This document shows, one piece after another, positions 19,729 through 28,860 of a DNA stretch of 64,000 nt. Position 1 is the first letter of the stretch. Every line of letters begins with the position of its first letter. Under the pieces are notes generated by a model, which worked only from the letters and a program-made list of their open reading frames with translations, was not told the DNA's origin and made no database searches. The stretch is from Trichomonas vaginalis G3 (lineage: Eukaryota > Parabasalia > Trichomonadida > Trichomonadidae). The stretch lies in assembly GCF_026262505.1 (NCBI RefSeq), contig NC_067203.1:10726001-10790000 (forward strand). Reading direction: 5' to 3'. The translations under genes and the position numbers were made by a program.

Positions 19729-19909
19729 AATTTTTGTTTTTAACTTTTTTAAATTCAAATGATACTTGCTTTTAGTATTCTTCATAACAAATAACTTATG
19801 AAAACCATTTGAAATGATAATTTAACTGTTAAATTAAATAGAAATAAAAAAAAACTCTGAAATTAAGAATTGTAGGAACAATTTAACTACTCACCATAAG
19901 GTTTTGGTT

Positions 19910-20280
19910 AAAGAGTTCCGTTTGTCTCAGGATTAGAAGCCCCATATACACATGTATACAGGGGTAACAATCCCGAAAATGGTCGACCAAACTGCTCAAT
20001 TTTTTTATGTAATGCTATCGAAATATGTTGCCTTATGAAGATATACACGTTCACTCTGGAAAGAATCATGTGAAAGATAAAGCTCAATTAGTTCTTTACT
20101 ATTATGACTCCTTGCAAAATGAAGTGCCGATTCTCCAATAATTCCTTTTCATTTGTCAAAAAATTTGATTGTATCTTTTTGACAAAAGGAGCCGTATAAT
20201 GAAGAGGTGTTTTTCTTTTTACATCTATTTCGTTGATATTTACTCCAAGTTTAATAGCGATACATGAAAAAACGTGATGG
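19910..20280 (-). pseudogene. Ankyrin-repeat gene relic
   Basis: On the minus strand two ankyrin-like stretches are readable in different frames: KLGVNINEIDVKRKTPLHYTA near 20200-20260, and GESALHFARSHNSKELIEL then YLSHDS near 20060-20135. TPLHYTA and SALHFAR are the start of ankyrin helices, and xGVNIN is the inter-repeat turn. At least one frame change and stops separate them and no start is visible. This is debris of a trichomonad DUF3447/ankyrin protein like the ones at 25686 and 57145. Confidence 0.65.
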
Positions 20281-20816
20281 TACTACAGCCTTAAGGAAAC
20301 TTTAGTTTGTCATCATTTACCATTTCTGAATGAACAAATTTCAGAAATTTCAGAAACCAATTAAATCTTACATGAAATGTGGAACAATCTAATATAACAA
20401 TGAAATTACATAACAATTATGAAACACTCTCTCTTCTAAAAATTAAACAATTACAGGTGTGTTGAATCTTTTATCGTAAATCTGATCACTTTTCAATACT
20501 TTCAGAAACATTGAGCTCTCACTTCATAAACAATATTTACAAATACAACAGTTACATTTCAAAGATCAATCACTGCCATTTTGTTCGAAATAACCTTTGC
20601 GACATGTCAATGCTTTATGTTGTGACAATTTTTTATTTTATTTTATGTATTCCATTCATGTTCTTTATATTTTACCTGTTTCGTGTACAAATCTTAACTA
20701 TAAAGCGTCAAAATTTGTTAGGTGCAGGAATCTTAATTTCAATTATAGTCGTAAAACTCACTTATTGTTTCACTCAGTTTATTTTTAAATATAAATATCT
20801 AGAAGAGAATAATATA

Positions 20817-22115
20817 GGGTGTCCAAGGGTGCGTTTAGCACAGCGCTCTATATGAGACTATTAAAGGAGATATATGCTGATTATAAATATATAATAAAAA
20901 ATATGAATATATGTATATGATGAGTATGTTGTATTTTGGCGCCATGCCGGGATATAAAATGAATTTTGAGACAAGAGGCGGTTTCGCGGGAAATTTTGGC
21001 GGGATTTTTTTCATTTTTTTAATGAATCATAAAGAAAACATCCTCGCTCTTGCAAAAAAATGCAAAGACTGTAAAAAAATCTACGAGACATTGGTAAAAT
21101 GCTTCGGTATGGATGCTCCTAGCTATTCCACTGTAACGTATCATGTTAGGATGTATCACTTCATGAACAAAAAGGCGCCCATCATAAAAATTGACAAAAA
21201 ATCGCCGGATCAAAGAAAAATCAAAGCAATTCTTCAAGCGCTAGATGAAGACCCAAGAGCATCACTCAGAAGGATAGAGAGATGACAAAGATACCACGTA
21301 CAACAGTCAGTTATTATCTGCACAATTATTTGAACTACAAACTAGCGTATACACGTTGGGTTCCGCACAACCTTAATTCAGTTCAAAAAAAATCTAGAGT
21401 CCAATCTTCGAAAGAGCTCCTCTCTATATTGGGTGCGTATCAATCCAAGAAATTTCGCTTTTTAGTAACAGGGGACGAGTCTTGGTTTCAATATGCAACA
21501 GAAGCCAAAATCATGTGGATCCCGAAGGATGAAAATCCGCAAACATTCCCGAAGAAAAAAATTGACACACCAATGATGATGTTGTCGGTTTTTTGGGGCG
21601 TGAATGGCATCATCGCAATTGATATTCTTCAAAAACCTAATACGATGAATGCTCAGTATCTAATTGACAATGTTCTTACTCAAATTATCAATTCTGATGA
21701 GTTTGAGAAATCCAAACAACAAAAACAAAAGTTTGCAATTCATTTTGATAATTCAAGAGTTCACAAAAGTCATAAGGTAATGAATTACTTGGTGGAAAAC
21801 AATGTCAAAGTTGTTCCAAACCCAATTTATTCACCTGATATTGCACCCTCTGACTTTTATTTATTCGGCACGCTAAAAAAGAGAGCTGAAGGACGCGAAT
21901 TCGCGAGTCCAGATGATCTTGAAAATTTTGTAAGAGAGCAATTTGAGCAATTTTCTCATGATGATTTAAAGCGTGTCTTTGAAGCCCGGATCGATCGCTG
22001 CGAACGCGTGATTGAATCCAATGGTGATTATATTTAAATAAACTTTATATATATGTAACTTGTTTATTTCTATTCGCAGTATTCAGGTTTGTGCTAAACA
22101 CACCTTTGGACACCC
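20817..22115 (+). mobile_element. mariner (Tc1/mariner, DD34D) transposon
   Basis: A 1299-bp element with terminal inverted repeats of about 26 bp (left end GGGTGTCCAAGGGTGCGTTT; the right end is its complement with two differences). TA duplications lie at 20815-20816 and 22116-22117. It carries a transposase in two overlapping frames. It lies inside the putative membrane-protein gene. Trichomonads are known to carry mariner elements such as Tvmar1, and this one is of that general type. Confidence 0.93.
21022..22037 (+). CDS. mariner transposase, split in two frames
   Basis: The N-terminal part (ATG 21022, MNHKENILALAKKC) is a helix-turn-helix region ending RRIER at a TGA. That stop overlaps the ATG of the second frame at 21282 (ATGA). 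The second frame holds the catalytic domain: VTGDESWFQY (first Asp), HFDNSRVH (second Asp) and YSPDIAPSDFYLF (third Asp). There are 34 residues between the second and third Asp, the DD34D spacing of true mariners. The split probably reflects a single-base change, so the copy is likely inactive unless a frameshift is used. TCATT at 21011 gives the element its own initiator-like motif. Confidence 0.88.
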
Positions 22116-23078
22116 TATATTATATTCAGATTCTATTATCTAATTTTAATCATTCAACATTTGAATTATTTCGATTATTTTATCCTTCTTTTCAAGACAA
22201 TTAATGTTATATCCTCATCTTTTCAAACATTCTCCACATATGCTATTACACAAAGCTTAAAATTTTCAAGATTTCTCTGCTATTTTTACACGACATTAAA
22301 AATTATATATCTATGTCTTTCTGCTTTAGCTACATGTCTAATGTTTCTTGATGAAAACTCTATTAAATTTGTTAAGGATGGGCACTCATTAGGGTGATGA
22401 AAAAAATCAAGTCTAGCAAAGTCAATATTTTAAAAACAGTGAAGACTATTATATAGCATTATAGTGCACAAGCTCAAATATTTAGTGATGCATTTCTCGA
22501 ACTTATTTTATTTATAAGTTAACCTTGAAACATGAATTTTAGTATATCATGAGCATATTTTTTTCTAATTTTGCAATACTTATAATATCATACCAGGATT
22601 CATGTGGAAGTCTAATATTTGGTATATAATATTCTTACAATAAATGTATTAATTCAATTATATTCAAAATGATGGGTCGCAATTTTTACTGAAATTGCAA
22701 ATTTAATTTCAACAATGAAATTATTGTTTAAAAAAAATAGCACAACAGCAAGATGGACAATCATATATAGAATTATAATGCTCCATATAATGCTTTGATT
22801 TGATGCGTATATAATGTTATTTTTCGAACATCTTTGTAAAAAATTGATTTTTGTAATTTTTGAAAAAATTCGATTTTATTTCGAGATTTCCTCTATAGGT
22901 GAAGTATATTGAACAATATTCCTATGGGAGAAAATAATTGTAAGTATGAGTACTTTCATTAATACTATGGGTGCCATGGTTATCGCTCAAACGATCAAGT
23001 TATATCTCGATTGCGTAAATTGAAATTTTGCTATTTTCTAAATTCACGGCAACAACATTCTTTTATCCTGATCGTACA

Positions 23079-23083
23079 TCACA
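23079..23083 (+). promoter_or_regulatory. Initiator-like TCACA before Kolobok-like transposase
   Basis: TCACA with candidate start A at 23081, 11 nt upstream of the ATG at 23092. The element appears to carry its own trichomonad-style initiator. Confidence 0.45.
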
Positions 23084-23091
23084 ATATTTGA

Positions 23092-24366
23092 ATGTGCGAC
23101 CATTTGTTCAAGAAACCGTCAAGTTATTCTTCATTTTTCATGCCGCGGCGAACAAAAGCAGTTGCAAAGCGTATAAAGAACTTAGTTCAAAGCGCGAAAA
23201 ATAGGGTAGAGCCATATGTCGTCAACACTGTTGAATTTGTGCTATCTGTATTATTGAGCGGCGCTACATTTTGCCAATCAGAATTTCAATTCATGCTGAA
23301 TAACATCAAAGTTCCGTCAGAAGCTACATTTCATCGAGTCCAAGAAAAGGTTGGTCGTGTTATCATAGAAGTTGCCAGAGAATCTGTTAATTATTGGAAA
23401 TCTCGAATGAGAAAATGTTCGGGACTTTTGTTTGACGGTTCTTGGAGTCAGAGAAGAAATGCAATGTTTTGCTATGTACAATTTGTAGAAGAGAAACTCA
23501 AAAAAATTGTAGATTGGGAAGTGATATCTAAATCTTTTAAAAATTTCAAAGGTAATTTCAACGGAAAATCAAATGAAATGGAATTTGAAGGCTTAAAAAG
23601 AATGCTGAAGCGTTGGAATAATGAAAAACGTGTAAATTTTTTTGTGCATGATGGCGATGTCAAAATTGTTTCTACAATCAAAAATACGTTCAAAGGTATC
23701 AGAGAATACAGAGATCCTGGACATTTTCTTAACAATATACAGAAAAAGCTCAAACTGCCAGAATTCAGAATCTTATCTAGCATTTCAAAGAATTTATTGC
23801 GTTGGCTTAGGCAACTTCTCAATGACACACATATGTCAATTAAAACAAAGAAGTTTTTATGGTTGAATTCCGCTAAACATTATGCCGGAAATCATAAATT
23901 TTGTCCAGATCCTGAAAAATGCAAGATGATTAAACCATGGAAATATGCAAAAAATAAAACTGCTATAAAAACACTTAAAAAATTCCTCGAAGATACCGTA
24001 AAAATCTTTGATATGGTAAAAAAGATTCATTCAACTCAAGTAGTTGAATCGATAAACCATATCAAAGCAATGCTTGCTAATAAAAATATTAATTGGCATG
24101 CTTCTTGGCCAATTAGGATGGCAGTCACAATATTGCATTTCAATGAAAGTATGTTTGAAACGATTGTAGCAATAAGATACAGGTTAAATTTACTAACAAT
24201 GCCAGAAATGATGAACAGATATTTCAGAATGTATGATACAACAAAAGATTTAATCAAAGCATTCAAAAATTCAAAGCAAGTTCAAAAAAAGTTTGCGGCA
24301 TTAAGAGCTATAAAGAGAGGTCTTCAAGCTACCGATGCTCGTATTACTCTTAAATCACATAAATAA
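23092..24366 (+). CDS. Kolobok-like DDE transposase (intact frame)
   Basis: This 424-aa protein has a basic N-terminus (RRTKAVAKRIKNL). LLFDGSWSQRRNAM supplies the probable first catalytic Asp. FFVHDGDVKIVSTIKNTF supplies the second, and RDPGHFLNNIQKKL has the conserved Asp/His. A Cys/His cluster follows (HYAGNHKFCPDPEKCKM), and then TQVVESINHIKAML with a likely catalytic Glu. The order DG(S/R)W .. D(G/R)D .. DPGH .. CxxxxxC .. ESxN matches Kolobok-type transposases and is shared with the protein encoded at 27551-28843. There are no internal stops, so this copy may still be functional. The superfamily name is my best match, not a certainty. Confidence 0.7.
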   Translation: MCDHLFKKPSSYSSFFMPRRTKAVAKRIKNLVQSAKNRVEPYVVNTVEFVLSVLLSGATFCQSEFQFMLNNIKVPSEATFHRVQEKVGRVIIEVARESVNYWKSRMRKCSGLLFDGSWSQRRNAMFCYVQFVEEKLKKIVDWEVISKSFKNFKGNFNGKSNEMEFEGLKRMLKRWNNEKRVNFFVHDGDVKIVSTIKNTFKGIREYRDPGHFLNNIQKKLKLPEFRILSSISKNLLRWLRQLLNDTHMSIKTKKFLWLNSAKHYAGNHKFCPDPEKCKMIKPWKYAKNKTAIKTLKKFLEDTVKIFDMVKKIHSTQVVESINHIKAMLANKNINWHASWPIRMAVTILHFNESMFETIVAIRYRLNLLTMPEMMNRYFRMYDTTKDLIKAFKNSKQVQKKFAALRAIKRGLQATDARITLKSHK

Positions 24367-25178
24367 TTATTAAATTTATTTCACCCTCAAAACATCATAA
24401 TCTTGCACCTTCTTTGAATAAACACTTTCACCTTCTATTTTTAATTAATGTTTTTTAATTGTCCAAAATTTTTAGATTATATAAGATATAATTTTTTATA
24501 AAAGTATTATTTTCTAAAAGATAAGTATATATTCTTAAACACAAAACCTAGCATTTTATCATATCTATATATCAGCTTCCTAAATATAATACTCATATAG
24601 TTAGTATGATTTTAATGTTTTTGAACATGAAACGAAAATATGATTACAATCATATAACATAATGGAGTTATTGATATAACTTATATGGATGATACATTAA
24701 GAAGTCTTCCAACAATATAGATATAGTTGTAGATTCCTATGATTCCTTTTATATTGTGAGATAATAACATTTTTATGCTGTCAGGAGCCTATGAGTGCCC
24801 ATCCTTCCCATCCTTAATAGAACCTCAAACTTAATAACTGCATTAGGAATTTATCTTGTTTATTTTTATTTATTATTTCCAGAAATTATTGAATACATAG
24901 CAAAATCAAAAAGAAAGAAGCTCAAATTCCTAATTTTTATGAGCTGTCTAGGACACAGCATCTATTTAATTTCATCTGTATATGAGAAATCTCTATACTT
25001 TAGATTATTTCAATTTAATAATACGGAGTATTATTATATTATTGAGGGAATTCATATTATTTCTTCATTCTTCCAATATTACTCCCTTGGATTTATATTA
25101 GTTTTACTTGCAAAAGACGAAACACCAGATGAACTCACACTAGAAGGTGAGTCAACTCTGAAAAATGATCTTATATGA

Positions 25179-25610
25179 ACATCGTTTTTTATATTTGTAT
25201 TCATAAAATTGCCAATCAAAAAGCATATAAATATTTTTTAACATCATCCAATCATATCAATCTTAAGAATTTCAAAGAATTCAATTTTGTTACGATTGTA
25301 GTGGAAATATTGCACTATTCACTTATCTCATCCCCCTCAATGTCGCTGGATTTGGATGTAAGATGATTAGTTTTGTTTCATCTTCAAGATTATGATCTTT
25401 TATGTATTTTTTTTAATATTGTTTAATTAAATAAACTGTTAAACATTTCTCGATCACGCATCATTTATTAATCATATGTAAATTACTTGACATTTTTGAT
25501 GGATTCTTGAAAATTAAAATTTTAATTGATTCAAATGTCAATGATTTACAAAGTAACCAGCGGTAATAACTTCTCACACAACATTTCTAAGGATCTTCTA
25601 AATCATAAAA
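25179..25610. other. Intergenic, nothing recognised
   Basis: About 430 AT-rich bases between the membrane-protein relic and the ankyrin gene. The 63-codon frame at 25175-25366 has no recognisable features. Confidence 0.45.
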
Positions 25611-25685
25611 TGAAATAAATACAATCCTAATAGAAATCAAACTCGATTCACAAATATTTTTATATTTGAAAACAAAACAGCTATT

Positions 25686-26525
25686 GTGGAGTTACTTATT
25701 TCAAACTGGGCCAACATCAATATCAGAGATTCTGGACTACAACTTACAATGCTTCATATTGCATGCTTGAATAATAATATTAAAGTGGTTGATATGCTAA
25801 TATCACACGGTTTAAATATAAATGATCAAATGAACTTTGTGCACTTAACCCCTCTTATGATTGCATCAGAAATGAATTATAAGGAAATTGTTGAACTTCT
25901 GATATCACGTGGTGCAAACATCAATATACAAGATACGCGTGGGAATAATGTTATTCATCATGCCATAACCCATTATAATAAAGGATTAAGGGAAATAGTT
26001 AATAATCATACGTATTTTGTAAAATTAAGTGAAGATTATATTAATTCTTTTGATAAGGGAAGAAAAGTCAATGATTTGATTGAACTTCTTCTGTCGATTG
26101 GTGCAGATATCAATGCCAAAAATCACCGATTGGATTCACCTCTACATGTCGCATCATTTGAGTTGAATAGCGAAATCGCGGAAATGTTAATTTCTCATGG
26201 TGCCAATATAAATGATTTAAATGGATTTGGAATGACACCTCTTGATGTCGCAATTCATCGTGAGAAAGAGGCTATTGATCCTCTTGATATTTCACAAAAG
26301 GCGAACAAAATTCAGAATCTCTTAAGATCATATGGCGGAAGAACTAAATTATACGGTCAAGCAAATTCATTCATTCCTTATTTCGTTATTGTGATAATAA
26401 TTATAGCTTTAATAATAAGCTTTCTATACTTCAATCCGTTTTGGGTCGTTTCTGAATTAAATAATGTTTGTAAAAATGGACATGATTTTTTTTCTCAATG
26501 CCTTCATAAGTTATTTTATTTCTGA
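25686..26525 (+). CDS. Ankyrin-repeat membrane protein, 5' end missing or non-ATG
   Basis: The open frame encodes about five ankyrin repeats, e.g. LTMLHIACLNNNIKVVDMLI, LTPLMIASEMNYKEIVELLI and DSPLHVASFELNSEIAEMLI, each ending in a (S/R)HGANIN-type turn. A C-terminal transmembrane helix follows (about residues 228-254, YFVIVIIIIALIISFLYF), with a short Cys-containing tail. Upstream the frame continues as ..IFENKTAIVELL.. to a TGA near 25610 without an ATG. The first ATG is at 25749, inside the first repeat. The usual trichomonad DUF3447 N-terminal region, seen in the gene at 57145, is missing, so this looks 5'-truncated. Ankyrin repeats mediate protein contacts; the partner is unknown. Confidence 0.75.
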   Translation: MELLISNWANINIRDSGLQLTMLHIACLNNNIKVVDMLISHGLNINDQMNFVHLTPLMIASEMNYKEIVELLISRGANINIQDTRGNNVIHHAITHYNKGLREIVNNHTYFVKLSEDYINSFDKGRKVNDLIELLLSIGADINAKNHRLDSPLHVASFELNSEIAEMLISHGANINDLNGFGMTPLDVAIHREKEAIDPLDISQKANKIQNLLRSYGGRTKLYGQANSFIPYFVIVIIIIALIISFLYFNPFWVVSELNNVCKNGHDFFSQCLHKLFYF

Positions 26526-26730
26526 TCGCATATATACAATTAAATTTAATTATTGTATTTGTTACTTCAGAAAAAACTGCACTTATACAGATTCTCTTGA
26601 TTTTTCGCGAGTGACAAACGAATTAAAGCTTCATTTGATATCACCTGGTGAAAAAACTTTGTCAACAAGACCTCAAAATCTTATATTGTTATAGATAAAT
26701 CGAATGGTTAATAAATTTATCAAAAATTGA

Positions 26731-26877
26731 CAGGCTGATTTTCAACCCACAGAAGGTGCGCAGTTCCTTGGTGACAAACATTGGATTGCACAAGATGCAA
26801 GATGCTTCGTTAATGGAAAAAAATCACATAAAATGGAGAAATTTGAAAATTTAACTCAAAATGATGAGAGGATTTAA
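26731..26877 (+). other. Coding-like fragment of unknown origin
   Basis: After a TGA, 48 codons run to TAA at 26875-26877 and read like real protein (PTEGAQFLGDKHWIAQDARC then VNGKKSHKMEKFENL), with balanced composition unlike the surrounding low-complexity spacer. There is no ATG at the start, and the bases just before (TTGACAG) could serve as a splice acceptor. Another coding-like piece in a different frame, SRVTNELKLHLISPGEKTL, precedes it near 26605-26665. I do not recognise the protein. These are probably remnants of a decayed gene. Confidence 0.35.
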
Positions 26878-26925
26878 GGAGTTCTATAGCTCCCTTTCGT
26901 AAGATTGGGAGCTATTGAATTCCTC
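26876..26925. repeat. Imperfect hairpin, 19-bp arms
   Basis: The arm at 26876-26894 (AAGGAGTTCTATAGCTCCC) is inverted at 26907-26925 with 16 of 19 pairs, around a 12-nt loop. It overlaps the end of the coding-like fragment. The role is unknown. Confidence 0.5.
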
Positions 26926-27550
26926 AAGCGAAGAAAGACTTTGCTGATCTTCTGATCATCAGAAGCCAAAATGAAAATTAAAATTCAATTGCAATTTATA
27001 TCTTATGTTCAGCAATGAGTATGCTTACATACTTGTGTCGGCCAAATAGAAACAAATTTTATTTCCAATTTTATTTTATGATCAATCGTGTAATTAGTTT
27101 ATGATATTAGTAATTTAAATAAAATATAAATTAAAAATCATAAATCAAAATTTGATCTGATTAAGGTTATAGTAAACTCAAAATTCTAGAGTTTTGAGAG
27201 TGCCAATAAACTCTATAGGCCTATATATATCTATATTTTAAAGGAGAGGTTACGCCATAATATTTGATATTATAAATTATTAATTTAAAATAAAAGTAGA
27301 AAATGAAACTAATTTTATTCTAACCTATATAAATATATCAATAATCTAAAATGATTATAGTCTGAACTATATTTTACCAGATTATCAAATATAAGAGAAA
27401 TGAAATAAGGCATAAAAATATCATAGCATAATTATTGGATAAATGCATTAATAAATTATTTATTTCATAATGAGAAAAAATCAAAATAAGAAAATGAGCA
27501 TAATAATAATTTAATTAAAAACAAAAACAATAAATAAAATGTAATTTTCG

Positions 27551-28843
27551 TTAATCAAAGTCATCAATGTCTTCGTCTTCTGATTCCCATTCGGACTTGA
27601 AAACTTGATAATCTCCTCCTGGTACACTCTGAATGAATTTTTTGTATTTGTTCTGTTTTTTAGAACCTTTTGTAACAGTTTTTTGTTTCAATATCATTTT
27701 GGAGTAACAATTCTCTTCAAATGATTTGACACAATCTTCTGGAAGTGGGGAAAGATGTAATGCTTTTTGTATATCTCCGAGAAAATGCTCTGGATCATTC
27801 CATTCTAAGATTGCAACGTTAACTCTAATGTTAATGTTCTTCCAGGCTCTTGATTTGTCCAAATAGCATGCAATTTTGGAGTTAAACGCTTCATTCATGC
27901 AGGTAGATCCAATGGAAGAAACTTTGGAAACTATGGGTGTCCATTTGTGAACCCAGTCATAGAGCATGAATTGAAGTTGGATCGAATTGACACCTTTTTG
28001 CCATTCAAAGCATTTGTAATTGTGCGGTTCGCAAAAAGAATGATTGCCTACGTAATGGTAGACACAATTCTCCCACATTTTCGTACGTTTGTCAATATTT
28101 TCTTCGGCAAAACATGACCAAAGCCACATACTTAGGCTTGCATTCAGACCCCAGAAAGGTCTCTCTATTTTTTCAATCTTCTGAGTCTTGTCGTTGAAAA
28201 CTTCAACTGTCTTATGAGAAGCTGAGAACTTTGTAAAATCTTTTGAGATATTTTTTGATACATGACCTGGATCGAATCTTTCAAGATGAGAGACGCCAAA
28301 TTCTTTAAAGACAGAGACACTTTTGTTATCTCGGTCTTTAATAATCTCTTTAACATCTTTCAAGATATTGTATTTCTTTAATTGCTTCAAGATGATTCGA
28401 GTTCCAGCACTTTCCATATTGTTGGAAGCTCCGGAATACTGAGCATGCTGTCTGTTTCCACCAATATGGTTGATGTTCACGCATGCAAGAACTCTTTTTG
28501 TGACAGCATCGAGCGCAGTTACTGTACAACTTGGCGAGTTTCGCCTGTGCGTCCATCTTGCATCAATGGATAAGTAACCACTGAAGGACTTTCTCGACAG
28601 CATTAGGGAAATACTTTTAAGTCTTCTAATCTTATCGTCACAAAATCTCTGTTGTCTCATGACACCACTCTTCACAGGGGGCTTAGTTCCACAAAGAGAA
28701 AGAAAGCGAGCACCTTTTGTATATGGCATTCCGGTCATTATGCAAGCACCAAGCATCTGTCGCGCTGAGAGTCGACGACGTTCGTGGAGTAAAATGTTAT
28801 GCATTGCCTTTGTTTTCCGTTTTGGGTGAACAATATGGCCCAT
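27551..28843 (-). CDS. Kolobok-like DDE transposase (intact frame)
   Basis: This 430-aa protein starts at ATG 28843, preceded by an initiator-like TCATT. Motifs align in order with the transposase at 23092: SIDARWTHRRNSPSC (first Asp), SGASNNMESAG, IKDRDNKSVSVF (second Asp), RFDPGHVSKNISK, a Cys cluster in YHYVGNHSFCEPHNYKC, and STCMNEAFNSKIACY with the likely Glu. The C-terminus is acidic (SEDEDIDDFD). Pairwise similarity outside the motifs is low, so the two belong to separate lineages of the family rather than being recent copies. The frame is uninterrupted. Confidence 0.7.
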   Translation of the reverse strand: MGHIVHPKRKTKAMHNILLHERRRLSARQMLGACIMTGMPYTKGARFLSLCGTKPPVKSGVMRQQRFCDDKIRRLKSISLMLSRKSFSGYLSIDARWTHRRNSPSCTVTALDAVTKRVLACVNINHIGGNRQHAQYSGASNNMESAGTRIILKQLKKYNILKDVKEIIKDRDNKSVSVFKEFGVSHLERFDPGHVSKNISKDFTKFSASHKTVEVFNDKTQKIEKIERPFWGLNASLSMWLWSCFAEENIDKRTKMWENCVYHYVGNHSFCEPHNYKCFEWQKGVNSIQLQFMLYDWVHKWTPIVSKVSSIGSTCMNEAFNSKIACYLDKSRAWKNINIRVNVAILEWNDPEHFLGDIQKALHLSPLPEDCVKSFEENCYSKMILKQKTVTKGSKKQNKYKKFIQSVPGGDYQVFKSEWESEDEDIDDFD

Positions 28844-28855
28844 ACAACAAAAAAA

Positions 28856-28860
28856 AATGA
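28856..28860 (-). promoter_or_regulatory. Initiator-like TCATT before second transposase
   Basis: TCATT on the minus strand, about 12 nt upstream of the ATG at 28843, in trichomonad Inr position. Confidence 0.5.

Larger units (their letters stand above)
22376..24813 (+). mobile_element. Kolobok-like DNA transposon with TTAA target duplication
   Basis: A 2438-bp insertion between TTAA at 22372-22375 and TTAA at 24814-24817. The left end reads GGATGGGCACTCATTAGG; the right end carries its complement (CCTATGAGTGCCCATCC) followed by a second TTCCCATCC before the TTAA. Removing it with one TTAA reopens the host reading frame. The single large ORF encodes a transposase whose motifs resemble Kolobok. 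piggyBac also uses TTAA, but the protein lacks piggyBac hallmarks that I would recognise. About 700 bases before and 420 bases after the ORF are non-coding. Confidence 0.75.
20604..25178 (+). pseudogene. Putative seven-helix membrane protein gene interrupted by two transposons
   Basis: Three coding pieces (20604-20816, 22118-22375, 24818-25178) are separated by a mariner and a Kolobok-like element. The first begins MSMLYVVTIFYFILC and holds two hydrophobic helices; the second holds two (FYYLILIIQHL.., IYLCLSALATCLMFL); the third holds three (NLITALGIYLVYFYLLF, FLIFMSCLGHSIYL, ISSFFQYYSLGFILVLL) and ends in a hydrophilic tail GESTLKNDLI. Removing the second transposon with one TTAA leaves the frame open exactly (..IKFV-NRTSN..). 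Across the mariner the frames differ by one base, so a further indel is present. The total is about 277 codons. Seven predicted helices suggest a 7TM receptor-like protein, but I recognise no family. Confidence 0.65.
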
